Assembly: GCA_002401055.1 (NCBI GenBank)
Contig: NVRZ01000223.1
Location: 1-5,863, forward strand
Length of the DNA stretch: 5,863 nucleotides
Direction: 5' to 3'
DNA from: Bacteroidota bacterium
Lineage (GTDB): Bacteria > Bacteroidota > Bacteroidia > NORP154
Position 1 is the stretch's first letter. The number at the start of each line of letters is the position of its first letter. Below the pieces are notes generated by a model. That model saw only the letters and a program-made list of their open reading frames with translations. It had not been told where the DNA came from and ran no database searches. This document shows, piece after piece, positions 1 through 5,863 of the stretch. The position numbers and the translations under genes were made by a program.

Positions 1-80
1 ACACCAATATGTCGGGCATGTTACGCTGTTGAAATAGTTCAATAAAGCCTATAATCCAAATTTGCCAATCTTTAATCGTT

Positions 81-125
81 CTACCCCGCCCAACCCTCTC
101 TGTCCATCTTAATGTGTTGGATGGC
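81..125 (-). repeat. Diverged copy of the yifB 3' end (14 codons plus stop)
   Basis: Read on the minus strand, this stretch encodes AIQHIKMDREGWAG followed by TAG. The intact yifB at 2146-3684 ends [14 protein letters not shown] followed by TGA. Nine of 14 residues are identical, M/L is conservative, and both reach a stop at the same point. At the DNA level 30 of 45 bases match, including an 11-base exact run, and several codons differ only in the third base. An in-frame TAA (126-128) lies directly upstream, so this is not an intact gene. It could be a pseudogene remnant, one side of an old duplication, or chance. It has the same orientation as the yifB end at 2146-2190. Confidence 0.4.
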
Positions 126-152
126 TTAATGTTGATTCCCTATATTAGAGCT

Positions 153-215
153 GTGAAACCGAAGGTTCACGCCTGCGTGCGAAAGCGGCACTACCGTGCA
201 CAGGCACGAACTTCG
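153..215. repeat. Cluster of short palindromes upstream of the TPR gene
   Basis: Three symmetric segments lie side by side. GTGAAACC-GAA-GGTTCAC (153-170) forms a 7-bp stem with one bulged A. GCCTG (171-175) and TGC (178-180) pair with GCA (198-200) and CAGGC (201-205), enclosing a small CGG-cacta-CCG hairpin (186-196). CGAACTTCG (207-215) is a short odd palindrome. No T-run follows, so a simple intrinsic terminator is unlikely. The cluster ends 18 bases before the GTG start of the TPR gene. It could be a 5' leader structure or a REP-like intergenic repeat. I do not recognise a named RNA family. Confidence 0.4.
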
Positions 216-233
216 CTAAAAAACTAACAGCAG

Positions 234-1964
234 GTGAGTATTAGACGATACTTCATAGCACTCCTTTTTTCTCTCTCAGCCATTACGGCTCAGGCTCAAA
301 GTTCGAGGATTGTAGATTCATTGAAGTCTGTTATTATAGAGGCCGAACATGACACCTCAGTTTGTAATGCCTATCTAATCTGGGGCGAGCAAGTCTATAT
401 GAACAACCCAGATTCGGCTTTGATTCTGTTTCAAAAATCCCATGACCTGGCTGAAAAGAACCTAACAGTTGGCCACCAACCCACCCTGCAGAAAAAGTAT
501 CTATGGTCCCTTGCCGAAGCCCAAAACAATATTGGGTATATCTATAACAGTCAAGGAAATATGCCTAAAGCACTAGAGTATTATCTGAAGAGTTTAAAGA
601 TAAAAGAAGAAATAGGGAACTCGTCCGACGAAGCATTAGCGAAGGCGGGTAAAAAAGGAATAGCTAACTCTATAAACAACATAGGGGTTGTTTACCTGAA
701 TCAGGGCAATATACCCCAAGCCTTGGAGTATTTCCGTAAAAGCTTAGTTATAAGAGAAGAAATAGGAGATAAAGAAGGAATGGCTATCTCTTTAAACAGC
801 ATAGGGCTTATCTATAAGTCTCAGGGCGATATAATTCACGCCTTGAAGTATCTGCATAAAAGTTTAGCTATTCAAGAAGAACTAGGCAATAAAAGCGGAA
901 TAGCTACCTCTTTAATCAACATAGCGTCTATCTATAAGAATCAAGGTGATATAACCCAAGCATTGGAGAATTACCATAAAAGCTTAGCTATAAGAGAAGA
1001 AATAGGATATAAACGTGGAATAGCTAGCTCTTTAAACAGCATAGGGTTTATCCATAAGTCTCTGGGCGATATAACTCAAGCCTTGGGGTATTATCATAAA
1101 AGTTTAGCTATAAGAGAAGAAATAGGAGATAAACGCGGAATAGCTGTAAGCTTAAACAATATTGGTTTTATTCATAAGAAACAAGGCGATATACCCCAAG
1201 CCTTGGAGCATTACGGTAAAAGTTTAGCAATGAGAGAAGAAATAGGAGATAAACGCGGAATAGCTAACTCTTTGAACCACATGGGGTTTGTTTATCAGAC
1301 TAGTTGGCGTGAGTTGGGCATGAGCGAATGGGATGCCCTGATACGCGCAAAACAATTTGGAGAGCGAGGCTTACAACTCGCCCAAGAGGCTGGCTCTCCT
1401 AATCGTATAAAGGCAAGCGCGAGTTTGTTGAGTCTAGTCGCCAAGCAACAAGGCAACCTAACTACGGGCCCCGTCCTTCGTCAGGCGCGCTTTAAAGAAG
1501 CCCTGGATATGTTCGAACTACATGTTCAAATGCGGGACAGCATGAAAAATGAGGAGACGCAAAAGAGCACAATCCGTCAGCAAACGAAGTATGAATTTGA
1601 AAAGGCTCAATTGGTAAACGAGCAAGAAGAAAAAGAAGCTGCTCGGCTCAATGCTGAAGAAACGAGCAGGCGGGACAATCTTCAATATTCTGTAATCCTT
1701 ATTGCTATTCTTGTGCTCTTTGGTGGAGTACTCTCTCTTGGATTTGTAAATGTTAGTGAAAGAACAGCAGAGGGAATTATCTTCTTTTCATTCCTTATCC
1801 TTTTTGAGTTCTTTCTCGTATTGGCAGACCCGTATATAGATGGGTGGTCAGGTGGGGCGCCAGGTATTAAGCTCTTGTTCAATGCTGGAATTGCGGCTCT
1901 GATCTTTCCGTTGCACTCATTCTTTGAGAGTAAGATGAAGGGGAGGTTGATGAAACACCGATGA
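234..1964 (+). CDS. Exported TPR-repeat protein with coiled coil and three C-terminal membrane segments
   Basis: A 576-residue protein of unknown function. Residues 1-21 look like a signal peptide: RR, then a hydrophobic YFIALLFSLSAI core, then AQA before the cut. At least seven TPR units follow over about residues 43-390. Those from residue 143 to 340 are 40-residue LGN/Pins-type repeats (LNxIGxIYKSQGDIxQALxYxxKSLAIREEIGDKRGIA). Residues 438-482 are a charged coiled coil. Membrane segments lie near 484-505, 513-535 and 545-564, and the short basic tail (KMKGRLMKHR) suggests a cytoplasmic C-terminus with the TPRs in the periplasm. The TPR plus coiled coil resembles Bacteroidota sensor kinases and cyclases, but no kinase, cyclase, LytTR or other output domain is present. 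The GTG start is the only start between an in-frame TAA at 225-227 and the signal peptide; the next ATG (residue 56) would lose it. The SD match is poor. The gene stands alone and is convergent with yifB. A scaffold or sensing role is inference. Confidence 0.85.
   Translation: MSIRRYFIALLFSLSAITAQAQSSRIVDSLKSVIIEAEHDTSVCNAYLIWGEQVYMNNPDSALILFQKSHDLAEKNLTVGHQPTLQKKYLWSLAEAQNNIGYIYNSQGNMPKALEYYLKSLKIKEEIGNSSDEALAKAGKKGIANSINNIGVVYLNQGNIPQALEYFRKSLVIREEIGDKEGMAISLNSIGLIYKSQGDIIHALKYLHKSLAIQEELGNKSGIATSLINIASIYKNQGDITQALENYHKSLAIREEIGYKRGIASSLNSIGFIHKSLGDITQALGYYHKSLAIREEIGDKRGIAVSLNNIGFIHKKQGDIPQALEHYGKSLAMREEIGDKRGIANSLNHMGFVYQTSWRELGMSEWDALIRAKQFGERGLQLAQEAGSPNRIKASASLLSLVAKQQGNLTTGPVLRQARFKEALDMFELHVQMRDSMKNEETQKSTIRQQTKYEFEKAQLVNEQEEKEAARLNAEETSRRDNLQYSVILIAILVLFGGVLSLGFVNVSERTAEGIIFFSFLILFEFFLVLADPYIDGWSGGAPGIKLLFNAGIAALIFPLHSFFESKMKGRLMKHR
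661..1260 (+). repeat. Five tandem 120-bp repeats encoding 40-residue TPR units
   Basis: Units begin at 661, 781, 901, 1021 and 1141, exactly 120 bp apart. A sixth partial unit starts at 1261, and a more diverged one precedes the array around 541-620. Each unit encodes one helix-turn-helix TPR of 40 residues. The half encoding KSLAIREEIGDK is much better conserved at the DNA level, including synonymous sites, than the half encoding the other helix. This suggests recent unit duplication or gene conversion. Period, frame and coding sense rule out a CRISPR. Confidence 0.9.
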
Positions 1965-1993
1965 AACAACTCAAAAGGATATTTAGGCAACCA

Positions 1994-2116
1994 TCATTCT
2001 GAGCGAAGCGAAGAATCTTTATCCCCGAGCAGAAGCGCCTCTTAAGGGTACTCTCTAACTTATACCTAGGTTAGTTCGGGAGATTCTTCGCTACGCTTGC
2101 GCTTCACTCAGAATGA
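1994..2116. repeat. Long imperfect inverted repeat (fold-back element) between convergent genes
   Basis: The left arm (1994-2018) reads TCATTCTGAGCGAAGCG then AAGAATCT. The right arm (2081-2116), read on the minus strand, is the same with one C/T change and an 11-base insert (CAAGCGTAGCG) before AAGAATCT. Further pairing inside continues the fold: CCCGA (2024-2028) with TCGGG (2076-2080), and CTAAC (2055-2059) with GTTAG (2070-2074). The element sits in the 181-bp gap between the stops of the TPR gene and yifB, so it could end transcription from both sides. From memory, similar motifs are scattered through intergenic regions of many environmental bacterial genomes. No transposase is encoded here, so any movement would depend on proteins supplied in trans. 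Confidence 0.75.
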
Positions 2117-2145
2117 CGGTTTACATTAGATGATGGAGTGCTGCA

Positions 2146-3684
2146 TCACCCCGCCCAATTCTCTCTATCCAGACTCCTGAACTGAATAGCCTCAGCAAGG
2201 TGCTCATTTTTGATGTCAGCAGATTTTTCCAGATCAGCAATCGTTCTTGATACCTTTAAGATCCTGTCATACGCCCTAGCCGACAAGCCCAATCTCTCCA
2301 TAGCAGTTTGAAGAAGCTTCTTTCCCGCATCGTCAATCTTGCAGATTTCACGCAATTGCCTTGTGGTCATTTGAGCATTGCTATGAACCGATTCAACATC
2401 CTTGTAGCGATTTTCCTGAACAATTCTAGCTTCTGTTACTCTTTCCCTGATTTTTGCGCTAGATTCTGATCTTGAAGTGCCAGAGAGTTCGGAAAAGGCA
2501 ACAGGAGTAACCTCTACGTGAATGTCTATCCTATCAAGGAGAGGGCCTGATATCTTGTTCAGGTATCTCTGAACTATTCCAGGAGCACAAACACATTCCT
2601 TTTCAGGGTGGTTATAGTAACCACAAGGGCAGGGATTCATAGATGCAACCAACATAAAACTCGCTGGAAACTCCACCGTCATCTTGGCTCTGGAAATACT
2701 TACATAGCGATCTTCTATAGGTTGCCGCATAACCTCTAACACTGAGCGTTTAAACTCTGGCAATTCGTCCAGAAAAAGAACACCGTTATGTGCCAAGGAA
2801 ATCTCCCCGGGTTGAGGAAACCCACCTCCACCAACCAAAGCCACATCGCTAATCGTATGGTGCGGGGACCTGAATGGCCGTGTAGAAACCAAAGAGGTAT
2901 GCTTGCCCATTTTGCCCGCTACAGAGTGAATCTTGGTAGTCTCCAACGCTTCGTGCAAATTTAATGGTGGCAAGATCGTGGGGAGGCGCTTTGCCAGCAT
3001 GGTCTTACCAGCACCTGGCGGGCCAATCAAAATAACATTGTGCCCACCCGCTGCCGCTATTTCTAAGGATCTTTTGATATTCTCCTGTCCTTTTACATCG
3101 GCAAAATCAAATTCAGAAACCTTTGAATGATCATAAAATTCCTTGCGGGTCTCAACAACAACGGGCTCCAACGCGGTTGTTCCCTCAAAAAAGTCAATTA
3201 CCTCTTTAATATTGCTTACTCCATACACCTCCAAATTATCTACAACTGCCGCTTCTTTGGCATTTTCTTTTGGCAAGATGATGCCTTTAAACTTTTTTGT
3301 TCTGGCATTAATGGCAATTGGTAACACACCCTTAATTGGCTGCAAGCCGCCGTCTAGTGACAACTCACCCATTATCATATAATCACCTATTGTCTCAGCT
3401 TTTATCTGTTCTGAAGCGGCCAGAATTCCTATAGCCAGAGGCAGATCATAAGCCGATCCCTCCTTTCGGATGTCAGCCGGCGCAAGATTGATTACCGTTT
3501 TTTTGCCTGGCAACTTATAGCCAACATTTTTAAGAGCAGACTCAATTCTCTGCTGACTTTCCTTAACTGCATTATCAGGTAATCCAACCATATAAAAATT
3601 GATTCCCTGTCCAATATTAACTTCTATTGTAATTGTAAACGCATCTATCCCAGATACAGCGCTGCCATATGTTTTAACTAACAT
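2146..3684 (-). CDS. yifB: YifB/ComM-family Mg-chelatase-like AAA+ ATPase
   Basis: A 512-residue cytoplasmic ATPase of the usual family length. In Gram-negative bacteria ComM is a hexameric helicase-like factor that promotes branch migration during natural transformation; applying that role here is by homology. The N-terminal ChlI/Lon-S5-like domain covers about residues 1-165 ([35 protein letters not shown]). The AAA+ module spans about 190-395 with Walker A GPPGAGKT (221-228), FRSPHHTIS (271-279), Walker B LFLDE (303-307), sensor-1 region SMNPCPCGY (348-356) and LLDRID (382-387), whose R385 is the likely arginine finger. Cysteines 352, 354, 364 and 366 form a family-typical CxC...CxC cluster that could bind metal. 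The C-terminal domain (about 405-505) carries [20 protein letters not shown], the sensor-2 region. The ATG at 3684 gives the canonical N-terminus [15 protein letters not shown]. The gene lies 225 bp downstream of gmhA on the same strand and converges with the TPR gene. It appears intact. Confidence 0.96.
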   Translation of the reverse strand: MLVKTYGSAVSGIDAFTITIEVNIGQGINFYMVGLPDNAVKESQQRIESALKNVGYKLPGKKTVINLAPADIRKEGSAYDLPLAIGILAASEQIKAETIGDYMIMGELSLDGGLQPIKGVLPIAINARTKKFKGIILPKENAKEAAVVDNLEVYGVSNIKEVIDFFEGTTALEPVVVETRKEFYDHSKVSEFDFADVKGQENIKRSLEIAAAGGHNVILIGPPGAGKTMLAKRLPTILPPLNLHEALETTKIHSVAGKMGKHTSLVSTRPFRSPHHTISDVALVGGGGFPQPGEISLAHNGVLFLDELPEFKRSVLEVMRQPIEDRYVSISRAKMTVEFPASFMLVASMNPCPCGYYNHPEKECVCAPGIVQRYLNKISGPLLDRIDIHVEVTPVAFSELSGTSRSESSAKIRERVTEARIVQENRYKDVESVHSNAQMTTRQLREICKIDDAGKKLLQTAMERLGLSARAYDRILKVSRTIADLEKSADIKNEHLAEAIQFRSLDRENWAG

Positions 3685-3909
3685 CTTTGAAAAATTTATT
3701 TAATTGAGAAAACTTAGGTACTGGAAGGGAAAGACTGAAGCCTTTTTTATTTCAGCAGTCAGAAAACAAACTCTTACTGACGCTTTTTTTGTTTTATTCT
3801 ATCCGATCCTAACATCGAGAAACTCACGCGCAATAAGCTAAACGCTGCGAACTCCGTTTCCACGATTCTTTTTTTGTTTCCGCGCAACAAAGTTATTAAT
3901 TATTGCGGA
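3685..3909. other. AT-rich spacer between gmhA and yifB
   Basis: This 225-bp gap is the gmhA trailer and the probable yifB leader on the minus strand. The bases just before the yifB ATG (TTAAATAAATTTTTCAAAG) are AT-rich and lack a Shine-Dalgarno match, as is common in Bacteroidota. TAAGTTTT about 30 bases upstream loosely resembles the TAnnTTTG -7 element, but I see no convincing -33 TTTG at the right distance, so no promoter is called. An imperfect hairpin lies near 3733-3760 (GACTGAA with TTCAGCAGTC). Two T7-G tracts occur at 3784-3791 and 3869-3876. I see no gene or RNA here. Confidence 0.5.
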
Positions 3910-4488
3910 CTAAGTATGGAGCTCGACAAAGTGGATCAGCGAGTGGATGATTTTGATGTGTACCTCTTGGATTCGGTCTGAATAGCCTCTGTGCGATACT
4001 CTTATCTCAACATCACATAATCCTGCCATCTTTCCTCCGTCATTGCCCGTTAAGCCAATAACCTTCAATCCCTTTTTCTTCGCTGCCTCTATGGCATGTT
4101 GCACGTTGGCAGAGTTCCCGCTGGTGCTGATTGCAAGGAGGACATCTCCTTCCTTCCCTAAGGCTTCTACATATCGCGAGAAGATATATTCAAATCCATA
4201 ATCGTTTGCTGTACAGGTAATGTGTGATGGGTCCGAAATTGAAACAGCCGCCATAGCCTCGCGTTCATTACGAAATTTTCCAGAGAGCTCCTCCGCAAAG
4301 TGCATTGCATCACTCATAGATCCTCCATTGCCACAGCTGATAATTTTGTTCCCCGATTTTAAGGCCGCAACCAACATTGCTCCTGCATTTACAATTGCCT
4401 CCAAGGTAGAGTCGTCGGCAGTAAAAGCCTCCAATACATCTTTGGCTTCCTGAAAGTTTTTCTGAATTTGTTCTGACGACATACTCAT
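3910..4488 (-). CDS. gmhA: D-sedoheptulose 7-phosphate isomerase (phosphoheptose isomerase)
   Basis: A 192-residue cytoplasmic SIS-domain enzyme, the same length as E. coli GmhA. It converts sedoheptulose 7-phosphate to D-glycero-D-manno-heptose 7-phosphate, the first step towards the ADP- or GDP-heptose used in lipopolysaccharide core and other surface glycans. The sequence matches the family closely along its length: SCGNGGSMSDAMHFAEELSG (51-70), ISDPSHITCTANDYGFEYIF, AISTSGNSANV (119-129), LTGNDGGKMAG and DRIQEVHIKIIH (171-182). H63, E67, Q174 and H182 align with the E. coli zinc ligands H61, E65, Q172 and H180, so it should be active. The ATG at 4488 begins 2 bases after the dsbD stop (TAA-AT-ATG), which suggests translational coupling; a second ATG two codons later (4482) is an alternative start. 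Other heptose genes such as hldE are not in the window. Because paralogous SIS proteins also serve capsule or glycoprotein heptose pathways, the end product is not certain. Confidence 0.95.
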   Translation of the reverse strand: MSMSSEQIQKNFQEAKDVLEAFTADDSTLEAIVNAGAMLVAALKSGNKIISCGNGGSMSDAMHFAEELSGKFRNEREAMAAVSISDPSHITCTANDYGFEYIFSRYVEALGKEGDVLLAISTSGNSANVQHAIEAAKKKGLKVIGLTGNDGGKMAGLCDVEIRVSHRGYSDRIQEVHIKIIHSLIHFVELHT

Positions 4489-4490
4489 AT

Positions 4491-5863
4491 TTAATACATT
4501 ATTGATCCGCCTGAATCCTGTTCTTTTTGCAGCTTTTGAAATGCATCAAGACCACAGTACAAATAATCCGAATAACGTTTTAGATCCTGTGCGTAGCTAT
4601 ATCCTATAGGATTGGCCAATAATATTTCATCGGTACTCAATAGAATGTAATAAGGTTGCGTATTACTCGCGAATGTTAAGGTTTCAAGCGTGCTCCATCG
4701 ATCACCAACAGTTCTTAACTTTTTCAATTTAGTGCCACCATCACTTGTAGGAACCTCAATAACCTGTTGTTCATCCTCTGGAAGTACGGTTTTTTCATCC
4801 ACGTACAAAGAAATTACCACGTATTTATCATTGAGAATCTTCTTAATTGAATCTTCCGTCCATACGTTGTCTTCCATCTTACGACAATTTACGCATGCCC
4901 AACCCGTAAAGTCGATCATCACTGGTTTGTTTACCTCCCTCGCATAAGCAAATCCTTCATCATAATCAGTGAACACCTTGATTTCGTGCTCATGGGCAGA
5001 ATAACTATAATATTTTGGTGGAGGAAACCCACTTAGAGCATTGTGATTCCACCAGTTTCCTGCCCACATGCCAGGTAATAAATAGATAGCAAAACATATG
5101 GTAATGGCACCTAAAACCAAATTCGACTTTGAAACATCACGACCAGGGCTGTCATGTGGGAATTTGATCCTCTTGAAGAAATAAAGGCCCAATGCTATTG
5201 CAATAATGAACCACAGCGCAAAAAACGTCTCTCTCTTGAGGAGGCCCCACTGCTCTACAAGGTCCGCATTTGAGAAAAATTTAATTGCCAGCGCAACCTC
5301 CAAGAAGCCCAGCACCACCTTCACCGTATTTAACCACCCGCCTGATTGAGGAAGCGATTGTAACCACCCAGGAAACGCTGCAAACAACGCAAAAGGCAAT
5401 CCAAGGGCCAACCCGAAGCCTGTCATACCTATTGATAGTTTTACCGCAACCAATTGTAAATCCATCCCCATTATACTGATGACTCCTGCGCCTTCAGAAC
5501 TTAATGTTCCAGCCAACAGAGTACCCAAAATAGGCCCGGTACACGAAAATGAAACAATGGCCAGAGTAAGTGCCATAAAAAATATTCCGATTACTCCGCC
5601 AACGTCCGAAGCTGTGTCGGCTTTGTTTGCCCACTTACTTGGAAGACCGATTTCAAAGTATCCAAAAAATGAAATGGCAAATATGATGAATATGGTAAAA
5701 AAGGCCAGATTTAACCAGGTGTTGGTAGATATCCTATTCAGTACTTCCGGGTCAATATCAGGGAGCAAATGGAATGGCAAACTCAACAAAAAGTAGATCA
5801 CCATAATGAACGTCCCATATAGTATTGAGCGGTAAATTCCCTTCTTTTTATCACCGCTTCCCT
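4491..5863 (-). CDS. dsbD: Thiol:disulfide interchange protein DsbD, 5' end outside the window
   Basis: This is the C-terminal 456 residues of an inner-membrane electron carrier. DsbD passes electrons from cytoplasmic thioredoxin through a membrane domain to periplasmic proteins such as cytochrome-c maturation or disulfide isomerase partners. The frame stays open to the right edge; the residues before the ATG at 5804 (KKKGIYRSILYGTFI) match the family after its first Cys-Pro membrane motif, so that ATG is internal. Numbering from it, membrane segments lie near 1-13, 31-52, 69-87, 117-145, 160-178, 193-210 and 227-244. C88 in SFSCTGP is the second redox cysteine of the membrane domain; its partner is off-window. 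Residues 273-425 are the thioredoxin-like gamma domain with CVNC (304-307) inside DFTGWACVNCRKME. Whether an N-terminal DsbD-alpha domain exists cannot be seen. The stop is 2 bases before the gmhA start, so both genes are probably in one operon. Confidence 0.94.
   Translation of the reverse strand, partial: GSGDKKKGIYRSILYGTFIMVIYFLLSLPFHLLPDIDPEVLNRISTNTWLNLAFFTIFIIFAISFFGYFEIGLPSKWANKADTASDVGGVIGIFFMALTLAIVSFSCTGPILGTLLAGTLSSEGAGVISIMGMDLQLVAVKLSIGMTGFGLALGLPFALFAAFPGWLQSLPQSGGWLNTVKVVLGFLEVALAIKFFSNADLVEQWGLLKRETFFALWFIIAIALGLYFFKRIKFPHDSPGRDVSKSNLVLGAITICFAIYLLPGMWAGNWWNHNALSGFPPPKYYSYSAHEHEIKVFTDYDEGFAYAREVNKPVMIDFTGWACVNCRKMEDNVWTEDSIKKILNDKYVVISLYVDEKTVLPEDEQQVIEVPTSDGGTKLKKLRTVGDRWSTLETLTFASNTQPYYILLSTDEILLANPIGYSYAQDLKRYSDYLYCGLDAFQKLQKEQDSGGSIMY

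Noticed and set aside
1..139. Minus-strand frame open for 46 codons and off the left edge (containing PSNTLRWTERVGRGRTIKDW)
   Set aside because: It has no ATG, GTG or TTG start after the stop at 140-142, matches no family I recognise, and an open frame this short is not improbable. It also overlaps the yifB-like echo in another frame.
661..1260. Regular direct repeats as a CRISPR array
   Set aside because: The repeats are contiguous, 120 bp long, in frame and encode TPR helices. There are no spacers.
1682..1990. Minus-strand 102-codon frame opposite the TPR gene tail
   Set aside because: It is a low-complexity shadow of the membrane segments with no recognisable features of its own.
2055..2074. 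CTAAC...GTTAG pair as a possible integron attC core
   Set aside because: The boxes do not fit RYYYAAC/GTTRRRY, and there is no integrase or cassette array.
3758..3791. Plus-strand terminator-like hairpin GTCAG...CTGAC followed by GC and T7
   Set aside because: The stem is only 5 bp with a 14-base loop, and no plus-strand gene lies upstream to need it.
5479..5804. Plus-strand 105-codon frame and the ATG at 5804 as a dsbD start
   Set aside because: The plus frame is antisense to a conserved DsbD membrane domain. The ATG is internal, because the minus frame continues upstream with family-typical sequence to the window edge.

Overview
The window looks like a piece of a Bacteroidota chromosome, most plausibly a Cytophagales-like or related environmental lineage. 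This is inferred from three things: the AT-leaning codon use without strong Shine-Dalgarno sites, the DsbD with a C-terminal thioredoxin-like domain carrying a GWACVNC motif, and a secreted 40-residue-TPR protein whose coiled coil and membrane tail resemble Bacteroidota TPR sensor proteins. The genus cannot be fixed from the sequence.

Layout. Bases 1-233 hold no convincing gene, but they contain a 45-base echo of the yifB 3' end (81-125, minus strand) and a cluster of short palindromes (153-215). A single plus-strand gene (234-1964) encodes an exported TPR protein with a coiled coil and three membrane segments at the C-terminus, and no recognisable catalytic output domain. Its middle is a 120-bp tandem repeat. 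Between this gene and the convergent yifB lies a long fold-back element (1994-2116) of the TCATTCTGAG...AAGAATCT type. The rest is on the minus strand and reads dsbD (running off the right edge), gmhA, then yifB. dsbD and gmhA are separated by 2 bases and are almost certainly co-transcribed. yifB follows after a 225-bp AT-rich spacer and may have its own promoter.

The minus-strand genes are housekeeping or envelope functions. DsbD moves reducing power across the inner membrane to periplasmic thiol proteins. GmhA makes the heptose precursor for surface glycans. YifB/ComM is a AAA+ helicase-like factor linked to DNA branch migration during transformation. They share transcription more clearly than a pathway.

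The least ordinary part is the left 2.2 kb. The TPR gene is bracketed by palindromic segments and, outside these, by two imperfect copies of the last codons of yifB in the same orientation. This could be the trace of a cassette inserted at, or duplicated with, the yifB 3' end. It is an inference from short, diverged repeats. No clearly new multi-gene defence or mobile system is visible.
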